64,000 bases of DNA from NCBI RefSeq assembly GCF_016802725.1, contig NC_052666.1, forward strand, positions 4,000,501-4,064,500, given 5' to 3'. Of this stretch, positions 29,618-40,641 are shown in pieces. Below the pieces are notes generated by a model. That model did no database searches. It worked only from the letters and a program-made list of their open reading frames with translations, and had not been told where the DNA came from. Every line of letters starts with the position of its first letter. Position 1 is the first letter of the stretch. Both the position numbers and the translations under genes were made by a program. Source of the DNA: Solenopsis invicta. Taxonomy: Eukaryota > Arthropoda > Insecta > Hymenoptera > Formicidae.

Positions 29618-31912
29618 TTAATCTGCCCACGAAGGACCAGCAATATCATTAACATGCACTGCATGTAATGTTAAAGTATTCTGGTCTTTTTTAGCGTTAC
29701 TTTTATATAATTTGTCTGGCGACATAAGAGATAAATCTTTTTCTTTTATCGTCATGTTTATGCAAGTTTCGTTACATGCTTTTAATGACGACTTAATAAC
29801 GCAAATTGCATTAACGGTTGCCGATGAAAGTTTATTACGTTTATTCGTTTTAACATCAGTTAAAAGAGAAAACATTCTCTCCGCATCGGCATTAGAATTG
29901 GGAAGACATCGAACAGCATTTACAACACTTTTTAAATTTGGATATTTAGCTCTATTATTAACGTCCTGACATTGCAAAATTCTTTTCCACATTTTGTCAA
30001 ATGTTTTTGTTGAAAGACTTTGCTTTTCTTCATTAGTAAAGTCTGATGGCAATGCAATCCATTCTTTCTTTAAACCATCTTCTTCAAAACCACCGATAGT
30101 TTTGGCTACGAAAGAAACATCTTTAAATGATGTTTCTCTATCTGTATTATATAAAGTTATATATGGTCGGAAAATATTTAATTTTGATAAAAATAAATTA
30201 TTAATGGGTAACCTTTTGCGAATTTCTTCTGCAGCAGTCACATAAAACGACACACAATTCTCTCGAACTGTTGCAACATCGTTTTCGTGACCTTGCATAA
30301 TTATTTCGTTTAGATATTCATCGCAATCGGGTCCAAAAGTAATTTCATGTAACACTTTATGATTTTCTTTTTCAGAGAATACTATATTCATAATGTTCTC
30401 TGTGAAAGATTTCATAAGTTCATTTTTCAAAAAATGTTTGCAAATTTTAAAAAGAAATTGAACTGATTTAGAATGTAACATATGTATCCGCGTTTCTGTT
30501 GCTTGAAAGAATGCATTGAATGCATTAAATTCATTTAAAATATATTTTAAAAATAAAAAATACGCTTTTACATCGACTTTGCGCATTATAATCAATAATT
30601 CTTCTCCAGATTTACTTTTTTCACTGACAACTTGCTCAGTTAAGAAAAGTTCAATTGTATGCCAAGATTCCAGAAGTCTATCTACGCATTGATAATGAGA
30701 AAGCCAGCGTGTTTCACACAATTTTTTAAATTTTAAATACCTATTTTCAAAACTGAGACAAAATTCACGGAAAATAGCAGTACGTTTTGGACTGCTGTTA
30801 ACATATTTAGCAATTCTTTTTAAAAAGTCATCGCAAACATCGGGTATGTTATTACATGCAGCACGAGCTGCTAACGCTGCGGAATGGCAAGGACACGAAA
30901 ATGTTAACAAATTTGGACATAATTCTTCCAGTTTTTTTTTAAATGATTTTTGTTTCCCAGTCATGACAGACGCATTGTCGCATGACAAGGCAACAATATT
31001 TCCAAATGGTATCTTTAATCGCCACATTTCACATTTAAATGCGTTAATTAACTTGTCCGAACTGGAATCTTTGGCATCTATATCAATTAATTTTACTAAC
31101 TGAATGCGAATATCTAATATCTCTAAATCTACGTATCTTACAAGAAAAGTCATCCATTTGTCATTTGTAATGTCAGACGTTTCATCAATATATACGCAAA
31201 ATTTTTGATTTTGTATGTTGTTCACAACACGTTCTCTCATCATTGGGTATACTGCATTTGTGACAACATTTCTGCACTTTATACGACCCATTGTCATTTT
31301 TTTCAATACATGTGGATCATCAGATAAATTTTGGAAAAATTCTAAAATGTGTTTTGCATTATTAAAAGAAATATCGAGACTAGCAATTAATGTTGCATAT
31401 CTCATTTCAGCTTCTTTTTTACGTTCCTCAAATGGCAAATCATTATTTCGTGTATATGATTCTTTACTACACGTGTTCTTTTCTAAATTTTTACATTTAT
31501 CTAAATGAGTTTTGGATTCTGCGTGTCGTTCAATATGCGATAATCCACCTGATATACTTCCATATGTATCGCAAATTGAACATAAAAATAAACTTTTATT
31601 ATGTGCCACTTCGCGTAACCAACATTTATATTCATCAATTTCTAACCATTGTGGCTGAAATGTTTTATATCTTTGTTGTGATATTTCATCACTGTTTTCT
31701 AATAATTCTTTTTTAAGTTTATTTTTATGACCCACAGAATCCATATGTCTCAAAACATATGCTGAATTGCATGACAAATTTTTATTGCATACAGTGCAAT
31801 GGTAGAGAGAATTGTCGGATGGAACTTTACGTATCCAAGATTTATATCGATCATCGGAAAGCCAAGCTTCTAAGAAGGTTCGCTTTCTTTTTTTGATCGA
31901 TTTATTGGACAT
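29618..31912 (-). CDS. hAT transposase
   Basis: About 764 residues from the ATG complementary to 31910-31912 (MSNKSIKKRK); the frame extends 16 codons upstream with a hydrophobic, unlikely start. Two BED-like fingers lie at residues ~15-60 (HCTVCNK...H...H) and ~90-140 (LCSIC...H...H). The catalytic RNase-H-like core begins with YIDETSDITNDKW and SCDNASVMTG, followed by CPCHSAALAARAA. The C-terminal dimerisation block has LPNSNADAERMFSLL. No internal stop is present and the length is normal for the family, so the gene may be functional. It would bind the element ends and cut and paste the DNA in the nucleus. Confidence 0.93.
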   Translation of the reverse strand: MSNKSIKKRKRTFLEAWLSDDRYKSWIRKVPSDNSLYHCTVCNKNLSCNSAYVLRHMDSVGHKNKLKKELLENSDEISQQRYKTFQPQWLEIDEYKCWLREVAHNKSLFLCSICDTYGSISGGLSHIERHAESKTHLDKCKNLEKNTCSKESYTRNNDLPFEERKKEAEMRYATLIASLDISFNNAKHILEFFQNLSDDPHVLKKMTMGRIKCRNVVTNAVYPMMRERVVNNIQNQKFCVYIDETSDITNDKWMTFLVRYVDLEILDIRIQLVKLIDIDAKDSSSDKLINAFKCEMWRLKIPFGNIVALSCDNASVMTGKQKSFKKKLEELCPNLLTFSCPCHSAALAARAACNNIPDVCDDFLKRIAKYVNSSPKRTAIFREFCLSFENRYLKFKKLCETRWLSHYQCVDRLLESWHTIELFLTEQVVSEKSKSGEELLIIMRKVDVKAYFLFLKYILNEFNAFNAFFQATETRIHMLHSKSVQFLFKICKHFLKNELMKSFTENIMNIVFSEKENHKVLHEITFGPDCDEYLNEIIMQGHENDVATVRENCVSFYVTAAEEIRKRLPINNLFLSKLNIFRPYITLYNTDRETSFKDVSFVAKTIGGFEEDGLKKEWIALPSDFTNEEKQSLSTKTFDKMWKRILQCQDVNNRAKYPNLKSVVNAVRCLPNSNADAERMFSLLTDVKTNKRNKLSSATVNAICVIKSSLKACNETCINMTIKEKDLSLMSPDKLYKSNAKKDQNTLTLHAVHVNDIAGPSWAD

Positions 31913-31960
31913 TTCCGTATAAATTAAATAATAAATATATATAAATATTACCAATGTCAC

Positions 31961-32029
31961 AGAAAGAGATTAGGATCCCGTGGTTCGTCACTCCCACAAT
32001 ATTTATTTACTAAATCCTATTCTCTTTCG
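31961..32029. promoter_or_regulatory. Covarying hairpin between divergent hAT genes
   Basis: The outer stem is GAAAGAGATTAGGAT paired with ATCCTATTCTCTTTC, with one mismatch. The inner stem is GTGG/CCAC, closing a ten-base TTCGTCACTC loop. A related hairpin with different but still complementary stems lies at 63836-63903. It sits about 50 bases upstream of the transposase start codon, in the shared promoter region. Confidence 0.55.
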
Positions 32030-32328
32030 GAATATGTGGGTGTGTGTGTTGTGAATGTGTTGTGTAAAAATTCGTTTTACCTTTTTGGTCGTAAATATTT
32101 GCCAACTGAATACAGAGCTCTAATCAGCAGCAAGACGTTGCGACCAAATAGATAACAATGAACATAGCGCATAGAAAAACAATTGAAGCATATTTCAGAA
32201 CAGTGATGCTACATTTAGGCCGCGTCTCACTAATCGGTTGGTAAAAAATCATGTGGACGCGCGTTTATCGATGATCTGCGTCTCCACTGTCATTTGTTTA
32301 TGTTCCTGCGACAGCGACGGACAGTGAT

Positions 32329-33787
32329 ATGGCAGGTTAGTTATAAATATTTTATTAATACTAACATACTGATAAAGTCAATCTATGTTATTTTAACGAT
32401 TAAAGTAATTCTTTAACGGGATTGTGCGTCTAATAATTCAGAGACGTATCATAATTCAACGAATAAAAGAAATAATTCTTGATACAAAGGGTTATGTATA
32501 TGTCTTGTTTTTACTAACGAATCTTTTACTACTAGATGAGCAATGCAAATTATAAATTGAATATCAATACAGAAAGTTAAAACGGAATAAAATTATTAAT
32601 ATATTCCAAAAAGAAATAACTCATTAAATTGATATCGCATGGATATTGATTTGATATAAAAATCATCTTTCTGACGTTGATTTTATTATCATTCCTCGCT
32701 GAGATTCGATTGTAACAGTGATAAAAAAAAATATAACACCTCAAAAAATTAAAAAAACATTTTTTTAAATACAGGTTTATGTCAATTCAAGAGTTTATTT
32801 TCAGAAGCAAAAAATTCTGTTTATGACTTTAAAAAAAAGAATTTTTTTTGCATTTCAAAATGAACTCAGACTTGATGACATAAACTTGTTTTTTTTTTTT
32901 TAATTTTCTGGAATATTAGATATTTTTATTTTATCATTATTAAAATTGCTCTTCAGCGATAAATGAAATCGACGTCAAAACGATGATTTTTAGATCAAAT
33001 CGATGTTTATTTGACATTGACTTGATGAGTTACTTCTCTTTCGGATATATAAATAATTTTATTGCATCATAACTTTCTGTATTGTGTTATGCAATTTATA
33101 ATAATTCACATAGCTTGCATTATCTACTTGTAGTATTATGTACATTATGTACATTATTTATATTTCAAACGAAATTATTGACATTCAACCTTGCTTCTAG
33201 AATTACTACATAATATATATTCATATATTTTTTATTAATATTATGTATTTTTCAGATAAACAGATCGTAGTCCGTCAAGGACCTTCCGTGCTCCAACGAA
33301 GATTGGAGCATATGGAGAGAAGTATGGAGGCGATAGAGAACATGCTGCAAGAGTGGCGGCAACAGCAGCAGCAACCGCAGCAGCAGATAGACCGCCTTGA
33401 ACAAGCGGTCAATCTGCTGCTGCAAGAACGCCAGCAACAGCAGCCGCAGCAGCATCAGTTGCAGCAACAGGAGCAACCGCAGCAGCAGCAGGAGCAACCG
33501 CAACAGCAGCAATTGCAACAGCAGGAGCAGCTGCAGCATACTTACGAGCGGCAGCAAAATAATAGTAATACAATATTTATATTTAAATATATGGATATAT
33601 ATAAAATATTTAGTTTTACATTTATTTATATTTATTTTTAGTCCGTAGAAATGGACCAGGACATGGGCGTTCCCGCGCCCGTTGGTACCGCCAACGCGGG
33701 ATCTTCAGAGGCAGAGGCGGAAGAGGAAGTAGTAGTGGCGAAAGGGGAAAAGGAACCATTATTATTAACAAATATTACAATATTTAA
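32329..33787 (+). CDS. hAT second gene: Q-rich coiled coil with RGG tail (3 exons)
   Basis: The predicted exons are 32329-32335 (ATGGCAG, then GTTAGT), 33256-33564 and 33642-33787. All junctions are GT-AG and the frame is maintained. The product is about 153 residues: a start MADKQIVVRQ, a coiled-coil-like segment (LQRRLEHMERSMEAIENMLQ), a polyglutamine-rich middle built of (Q)n with E/P/L, and a basic tail with NGPGHGRSRARWYRQ and FRGRGGRGSS. RGG/RG tails often bind RNA or nucleic acid and are substrates for arginine methylation. It is divergent from the transposase with about 420 bases between start codons, so a bidirectional promoter is likely. The exon structure is my reading; I recognise no named family. 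Confidence 0.6.
32560..33090. repeat. Imperfect palindrome in intron of hAT second gene
   Basis: The left side (CAATACAGAAAGTTAAAACG... through TGATTTGATAT) reappears inverted on the right side up to about 33090, with a T-rich and A-rich centre. It looks like a palindromic MITE inserted in intron 1. There is no coding content. Confidence 0.55.
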
Positions 33788-34110
33788 ATAAAAAATTTAA
33801 TAAAATGAAATATAAATGACTTTTTTTTATCCGTATATACTTATATACTTTTATTTTCTATTCGCCTACTATATTTTTATATTATTATTTCACCATTATT
33901 TTCTTTTTTTATGCGTTTTATTATAATTTCTCTGTTTAGTCTATATTGTGTTATTTTATTTTAGTAATTTTATTTTATTTATAAATATTTTTAAAGTTAC
34001 ATTTTTCTTTCTGTTTCCGTTCATGTCTCTGTTTGTTCTTAAAGGGCTTGGCTTACAACAGGGTAGAAACAAACGCACATTTATTTATTCATACTTTTCC
34101 AAAATAATAT
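33788..34110. other. AT-rich tail before hAT right arm
   Basis: Noncoding 3' flank of the second gene, starting with AATAAAAAATT directly after its stop, a likely polyadenylation signal. Nothing else is supported. Confidence 0.5.
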
Positions 34111-35759
34111 CGCTCAAAAGAGTGGATGTGCAAAATATTTTGTCCGTAAGGACATCGTTCAGAAAGAACGAGCGTGTAAAAACAATATAAAGTTAAGCGC
34201 ACACACATACACACACACACACATACACACACACACACACACACTGAGGGAAATGTAAAAAATTTATTTTGAAAGTGATATTTAATCAGTTACATTATTT
34301 TGCAATGTTAATTAATTCCATTTTTTATGTGACTAGTTAATATTGTAAAACAATGTAGCTGATTAAATATTACTTTCAATTCTTATTAATTTTAAGTATA
34401 GATAATAATTTTTTACATTTCCCTCCTGACGGAAGAGACCACCACCTTCTCGCGGTTTCCGTTGAGCAACACTATGTACGTTTGTGTAAATAAATATTTA
34501 TGTAAAATAAAGTAAATCTAAGAAAACAGATTATCGAAAAAAAATAATTTCGGTAATAGTTGTATTTATTTCATTAAAAAAATGAGCATAATTTTTTGTT
34601 ACGTGATACATTTTAAATAAAAAACGCGCATGGTGGCCAAGAGTGGACTTAAATATTAACACATTTTAATTGCTATATTAAAGTACTGAATATTGTAATC
34701 GCCAGAATTCGACTGAAGAATCTCGAGATTCGAAATCATGTTATAACAACAGTAACAGCCGTATGTGACTTCAGATCTAGAGTTGTCAAATTGGCGATGA
34801 GACGCGTGACATTTCCCGATATTAAATTATATGACCAAATCTTGTAAGCAACAATTGTGTAGGTACATTTAAAAAGATAGATGTAAAAGTATTGACCTTT
34901 TAGAAAATGTTGATAATTGTTCAATTAATTTGGAAATAGTATTTCGATAAAAATATAACGATATGCGATAGGTGAATCATCTTAATGATATAAAATTAAA
35001 TTTGGAAACAAATTGTTCAATAATTAGGAAAGATACTTTTAGCTATGCTATACGTAAAACATTTAAAAGAATTTATCCAAGTAAATATTAACAAAAATGC
35101 ACAATTAAATTTCTAAATTATGATGTAAAAATATTGCTGTATGAAATATTACACATTCAGCATAGTAACATTTTAAACAAAAAGTTAAACGATTTTTTAA
35201 ATTATTTCAATACCGTTTGGTTTTTTATTTAAAGTGTCACCATGCTGAATATATTTCATGCTGCAATATTTCTACATTGTAATTTAGAAATAATTAAGCA
35301 TTTTTTGTAAACATGTATACATGCTTAATACAGCTATTTTTTTTTTCAATTTCTTTTCTATTTTATAAATATACCATAAAGATAAAAAAATCGATATATG
35401 GTCATGTATTTTTTATATATGCATAAGTAGAAAACGTGTATATATATAAATACATAGCGCGCGCGCGCGCACGCGCGCGTCGTAACTCGGTTCCGCGATA
35501 CGAAAATCTCAAATCGCTGATAGTTGAGAGCAAAGCTGCGCCTGTAACAAGAAAGAAAGAGAACGCTCGAGACAGAAAAAGATAGGTCGAGAAGGAGAGA
35601 GACCGCTTGAGAAAGAAGGAGACAGTAGAGCTCCCCACTCGTCGCCTTGGCTGCTCGACGTACGCCGATAAGTGGGGATAAAGTGCCAGCCGGTGCAAGT
35701 GGGTCTGTTCCCTCTGGCTGTCGGTGTGGCTGCAAATCGGCGCCTCAATGGCAACTCTG
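34111..35759. repeat. hAT right inverted arm
   Basis: Reverse complement of 27679-29327 with only scattered differences, including the microsatellite (34200-34245) and the internal palindrome. Confidence 0.88.
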
Positions 35760-35767
35760 CCCGGAGG

Positions 35768-38700
35768 TCACCGGAGTAGCTACTGTGCTGCAATCCGTCA
35801 TCCCAAATCGCTCCAGTACGCTGCAGATGTATCCAGGTTGGCACATCGTTAATCTTCCATCTGATTGATTGAATTCTATGCCGAGGCATTGTTTCGCAGG
35901 ACCGAGGTTCTTGATCTTGAAGTGTTTTCCCAATGCTCGTCTCAGTTCAGCTATCTTCTCGCGATTCCGGGAAGCAATCAGTATGTCATCGACATACGTA
36001 GCGATTAGTGTGATGTCTTCTCCGGAGCCCACGTAGAACAGACAAGGATCACCCTTTGATGATGTAGCGCCCAACTTCTTTAGGGTACTGCTAAGTTCCT
36101 CGTACCAATCTCTACCGGCCTGAGGTAGTCCGTAGAGGGATTTCTTTAGCAAACAGAATCTCCTTCCTTTATGCAAGTCCGAAAGCATCTTCTTCGCCTT
36201 CGTTCCGACGTCGGTCTGATCTTCAGAATCAATGATATCTTGCAAAATTCCTTCCAGCTCTCGTGGCGGATGCATGTAAACGTCTCTCTTCAGACGTCCA
36301 TTTAAATATGCGGTCTCGACATCGAGTTGTTCGATCGTCATCCCGTATCTAACGGCCAGGGATGCCATAAGACGTATGCTGCCCGTTCGAGCCACTGGTG
36401 CGAACGTCTCCGCGAATTGGATGCCGAGTCGTCGCTTGAAGCCTTGAGCGACTAAGCGCGCCTTGCGCCTCTCAAGTTTACCATCCGGACTGAATTTGTT
36501 CCTCAGAATAATTCGGCTTCCCACGACGTCCTCTTCACCGGGTCGCTCCACCAATGTCCACGTCTCATTCATCAAGATGCTCTTCATCTCGGTTGCGACC
36601 GCTTGACGCCATTCATCCTCACCGTTCATGGCTTCCTTCATAGGAACCTCCGACAAAAACGCTTGATGCGTTTCCTCGACGTTCGCGGCAGAGTCCTTTG
36701 CAGTGTGATACTGCTTCGTCGGTCTTTCCCTCGAACCAGATCGGATGATCCTGGGTCGACCGGGGCCTCTCCGCGCGGTCGCCTCGATGACGCCTTGTTC
36801 GGGAGCATCTTTGTTGGCACTCTGAAAAGTATCTTCGTTTGGATCGTCGTCATCCTCGTCAGAAGACTCGTCGTTCTCGAGAAGTTCTTCTCCTCCTTCG
36901 TCGACGTTTTCCTCGACTGGCTTCGGCAGGGACTCAAATTCCACGAACTCTTGTGATTTCGTCGCGTTTTCTTCGGGCTTGTTTCCATCGCTTACGATCG
37001 AGTACGGCGGTACGTCCTCCATGAACCGTACATCACGGGTGATCAGCACTTGTTGCTTCACCGACGACCAGACGCGGTACGCCTTCGATTCGCCCGCATA
37101 GCCCAGGAAGATTCCCTCTTGTCCTCGCGAATCAAACTTCCCCTTCCCTGGATCTCTGTCAAGGTAAAACACCTTGCACCCAAACACCCTGAAGCATGAG
37201 ACGTCTGGCACCTTTCCCGTCCAGACCTCGTAGGGCGTTCGACCATTCAGGCTCTTGGTGGGTAATCGGTTCCTGGTATAGTTAGCAGTGTTCACCGCTT
37301 CGGCCCAAAACGAATTAGGTAGCTTTGATTCCTTTAGGAGACATCTAGCCATCTCGTTGAGTGTGCGAATTCTCCTTTCCGCTGTACCGTTTTGTTCGGG
37401 ATTGTGTGGTACTGTCAGTCTCCTGGAAATCCCCTTTTTCTTTAGAAAATCGTTGAATTCGTTGCTAGTATACTCACGCCCATTATCGGATTGCAGGCAC
37501 TTCAGCTTGACGCCCTTCTGGTTCTCGACGAGAGACACGTACTCAGTCGTTGCTCTGTACACTTCAGCCTTCGATTTCAGGAGTCGGATCTCGCACCAAC
37601 CGGAGCAATCGTCGATAAATTCGACGAAGTACCTCGCTCCGCCGAGAGACGTCTCCCTCATTGGACCGCAAACGTCGGTGTGCACTAGATCCAGGATCTG
37701 CGTTTCACGCTCCGACCTCCTGGGGAATGGGGTCCTCGTCATTTTTCCTTGCAGGCAGACGTCGCAATCTAGCTTCTCGTCGAGGCTGTGGAGCCGGATG
37801 CCTTTCACAAGTCCACTCCAAACGGCGTTCGAGATGTCGCGCGCATTCGCGTGACCCAACCGTCTATGTAATAACCCGAGCGACACCTTCTCACTCGAAT
37901 CCGAGGAGATCGTACGCGCGTCTTGTCCGAATTCGCGCACGTAATATAGCCCATCGATCCTGGGAGCGTCCAACACCGCGTTTCCCTCTCGATCGATTAC
38001 GGTGGCGCCGTTTCCGCGAAATCTAACCTCGAAACCGAGATCCGTAATTTTTCCGACCGATAACAAGTTCATTCGCAAGCTCGGGACCAATGACGCGTTG
38101 TCCAAGGTTACGTTCTTTCTTTGCCCCCGCACGTTAGCAGAAAAATGAGCCTTGCCCGTTCCGGCCGTGTCGGTGGTTTCACTGTTCGCGAGGTTCAGCG
38201 TGCCGCACTTCGTGTCGTACATTTCCCGGAAATGTGTCGCCGCGTTGCAGAAGTGAGAGGTCGCGCCGCTGTCCAGGCACCACTTCAAACTCGGACCGTT
38301 CACACAGTTTGCCGAAACGTTAAGACACACGTCGTCCGCGCATTTTGCGTCCTCCGCGCTCTGACTCTTATTTGGACAATTTTTCGCGCGGTGCCCCGTT
38401 TTCTTACACTTGAAGCAACGAATCGAGTCGTCAGGCTTGCCACTCTTTTTACCGTCACCTCTGTTCGGGTTCGATCTATTTTGTTTCTGTCCGTCGCTGT
38501 TTCTTCTCGCGAACATGGCGCCCGACGACACATCGCGCACATCACTCTTTCGAGCGTCGTTCTCCTCGACGATTTTTATGCGTAATGCTTCCGGCTTGGG
38601 TAGATCGTCGCGCGACTCGATCGCGCACCGGAAGTTTTCGTAAGATGCCGGTAGGCTGTACAGCAATAGGATGGTCAGCAGATCCTCGTTGACGTCGACG

Positions 38701-39122
38701 CCCATATCGCTCAGCTTGTCCACGGAGTCGAAGAAATCGTTAAGGTGCACACGCACGTCGCCATTGTCCGCCATTTTCTGGAGGGTCAGCCTTTTCAACA
38801 AGGTTGCCTTCCTCGCGGGACCCTTGGACTGATAGATCTCTTCCAATCGCATCCACATGTCGTGCGATGTGACGCAGTTCTTTACTTGCTTGAGTTCGCT
38901 CGGGCTGATGCTCAGGATAATGTCCGACCGCGCTTTCTGGTCGTTGCGTTCCCACGCCGCCACGTCAGCCGCATTGGTTGTACTCGGCATGGGCTTCGGT
39001 ATCGCCCCGCTGGCGTATTCCCACAGGTCAGCCTTCGTGAGGATCGCCTGCACTTGCAGCTTCCACGTGTCGAAGTTGTCTTTTCCGAGAGGCTCGATTC
39101 TAGACACACTCGCGGCAGCCAT
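35768..39122 (-). CDS. Copia Gag-Pol, N-terminal part
   Basis: Reads leftward from the ATG complementary to 39120-39122 (MAAASVSRIEPLGKDNFDTW). Domains in order: Gag with a UBN2-like region and one zinc knuckle (CFKCKKTGHRAKNC) near residue 235; protease with WCLDSGATSHFC near 285; integrase with the GHANARD...C..C finger and FIDDCSGW core; an acidic linker; and Copia-type reverse transcriptase with YVDDILIAS near residue 1045. It is interrupted by the hAT element; the remainder is 26960-27670. There are no stops in this part, so the element was intact when it was hit. Confidence 0.93.
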
Positions 39123-39203
39123 AATGGCGTTTTTCGGAACGCTTTTCTACGTGTGCTCACGACCGACGAGAGAAATGAATCACTTTCCGTCACTTTCGCG
39201 GGT

Positions 39204-39217
39204 CTGGGCCCATAACC
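39204..39217 (-). promoter_or_regulatory. Copia primer-binding site (internal tRNA-iMet)
   Basis: CTGGGCCCATAACC on the plus strand is the anticodon-loop sequence of initiator tRNA-Met. Read on the element strand next to the 5' LTR, it fits the half-tRNA priming known for copia. Confidence 0.8.
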
Positions 39218-39426
39218 TGTTAGAGCTAAGGATAATTCCCACTCGGGGAGTCAGTTAAAACAAGGCGAGATCTTTAACTAGGCGTATATTAGGCACATAG
39301 AAATACAGGAGGGGAAAATCTCCGTGACAATCGTGTCGGCCGCGAGAGACGAACTGCACGTAGAGAGGAAAAAGATACCGCAGATGGCGGTGCTATGCAA
39401 TCGTGGCGAGCCACCTATACTTAACA
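39218..39426 (-). repeat. Copia 5' LTR
   Basis: Nearly identical to 26624-26830, with a 2-bp indel near the middle (ATTGCACATAG against ATTAGGCACATAG) and two substitutions. Confidence 0.9.
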
Positions 39427-40053
39427 ATTTTTTAATAGAAAAATTATTTTCTTAAATTAATTAGAAAATTACTAATTTATAAAAAATAAAATTTACATTT
39501 TAATATACATTTACTGTATTGTATAAAATAAAATTGATAATTAGTGAATGATTTACTAAAAACAAGAATTGCGTTTTTTAAATTAGCAAATACAATTCCT
39601 TATTTTTAAAAAATGCGTTCACAGTGCTCTACAAACACATGGTTTACTAAAGTTAAAAAAAATTTTTTTTCTTTAGTAAATTTTTTTCTCAGTGTATATT
39701 TTGTGATTGCAAAACAATAATACACCGTGGATTAAAGTAACTCAATTATGAGAGAAAACATCAAAAATAAGACTGAAATCTTTACGATCCAATAATCAAA
39801 ATATCCAAGACTACATCAGACTTTATTCTGCTTTAGAAGCATCTCAGGGATATACTTTAGTAAGAGTATAAAAATAATTATCTTTTGGTTTTTTCTTTAA
39901 TTGATACTTATTTCGTATTATAATTTTTTTGTGTTAAAATTTTGTACAAGTTTTAAGTATTATTTAATATTTATTATCACGAATTATTCAATGTTTTTTT
40001 AAGCAATAATTTTATTTGATTAATCATGTCAACCTAATTCTTTTTATTTTAGT
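39427..40053. repeat. AT-rich tandem repeat remainder and flank
   Basis: The first ~130 bases complete the repeat unit interrupted by copia (target duplication ATTTT at 39427). The rest is AT-rich noncoding sequence with no supported gene. Confidence 0.55.
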
Positions 40054-40194
40054 TGGAAAAGGATTTTGAGGATCTTGAGGATATATCTTGATGCACATAC
40101 GAAATTGTATGCGGAATGGGTTAAATTATCATGTTTTATAGAAAAAAAATTAACTAAAATAGAACCTAAATTCAAAGCAGCTTCAAATCCAGGT
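40054..40194 (+). pseudogene. Possible exon remnant
   Basis: A segment between an AG at about 40052-40053 and a donor-like GTATGA at 40195. One frame reads YLDAHTKLYAEWVKL then FIEKKLTKIEPKF. A competing frame is open only at the start (EKDFEDLEDI), so a frameshift is possible. It could be an exon of the two-gene transposon copy that continues at 56297, separated by later insertions; this is weak. Confidence 0.3.
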
Positions 40195-40641
40195 ATGACA
40201 AATACGCGTGCGCTAAAATTTATTACAATAAACTTAATGCTTTACTATTTCTATTATTATATTTATATACCTTATTTTTTACGTCTATTAAGCTGACACA
40301 GCCACTTCAGCACAATTCGATAAAACATACACAGAAATTTAGTGCTCTTTTGTTGCTAATTTGTTGCTCAATTTCGGAGTTTGTTGCTCCAGCCGATTCG
40401 GAGAAAATAGTGGCTGTACTGAATTAAGAATAAAGCTAGCACAGCCATTAAAAAAAATAAAAAAATAATAAAAAACAATACTGATTCTTTTTCTACTAAT
40501 TTGTTGCTAATTTGTTGCTCAATTCCCAAAGTTGTTGTTCCAACCCCAACCCCTGAAAAACCGCTCCAACCAATCGTACATTAGCACAATAAAATAAAAT
40601 TTATATTTGATAAGGTATTTTGAATGATTTTGTTTCTACGA

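Larger units (their letters stand above)
27679..35759 (-). mobile_element. hAT transposon with 1.65-kb terminal inverted repeats
   Basis: The ends are CAGAGTTGCC (27679) and its complement (35759), with an 8-bp target duplication, CCCGGAGG, at 27671-27678 and 35760-35767 inside copia pol; 8 bp is the hAT hallmark. The inverted arms are about 1,649 bp each (27679-29327 and 34111-35759) and nearly identical; most hAT elements have short inverted ends. The centre carries a full-length transposase on the minus strand and a second, divergently transcribed spliced gene on the plus strand. Confidence 0.94.
26624..39426 (-). mobile_element. Copia retrotransposon, split by hAT
   Basis: LTRs of 207 bp (26624-26830) and 209 bp (39218-39426) are flanked by a 5-bp duplication, ATTTT (26619-26623 and 39427-39431). 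Transcription is leftward. The primer site beside the right LTR matches an internal tRNA-iMet segment, as in Drosophila copia. The LTRs differ by two substitutions and one 2-bp indel by eye. An 8,081-bp hAT transposon interrupts pol; without it the element would be about 4.7 kb, a normal copia size. Confidence 0.93.

Noticed and set aside
36603..39258. Plus-strand ORFs opposite copia gag-pol
   Set aside because: These are antisense shadows of a complete copia reading frame with all expected motifs on the minus strand.
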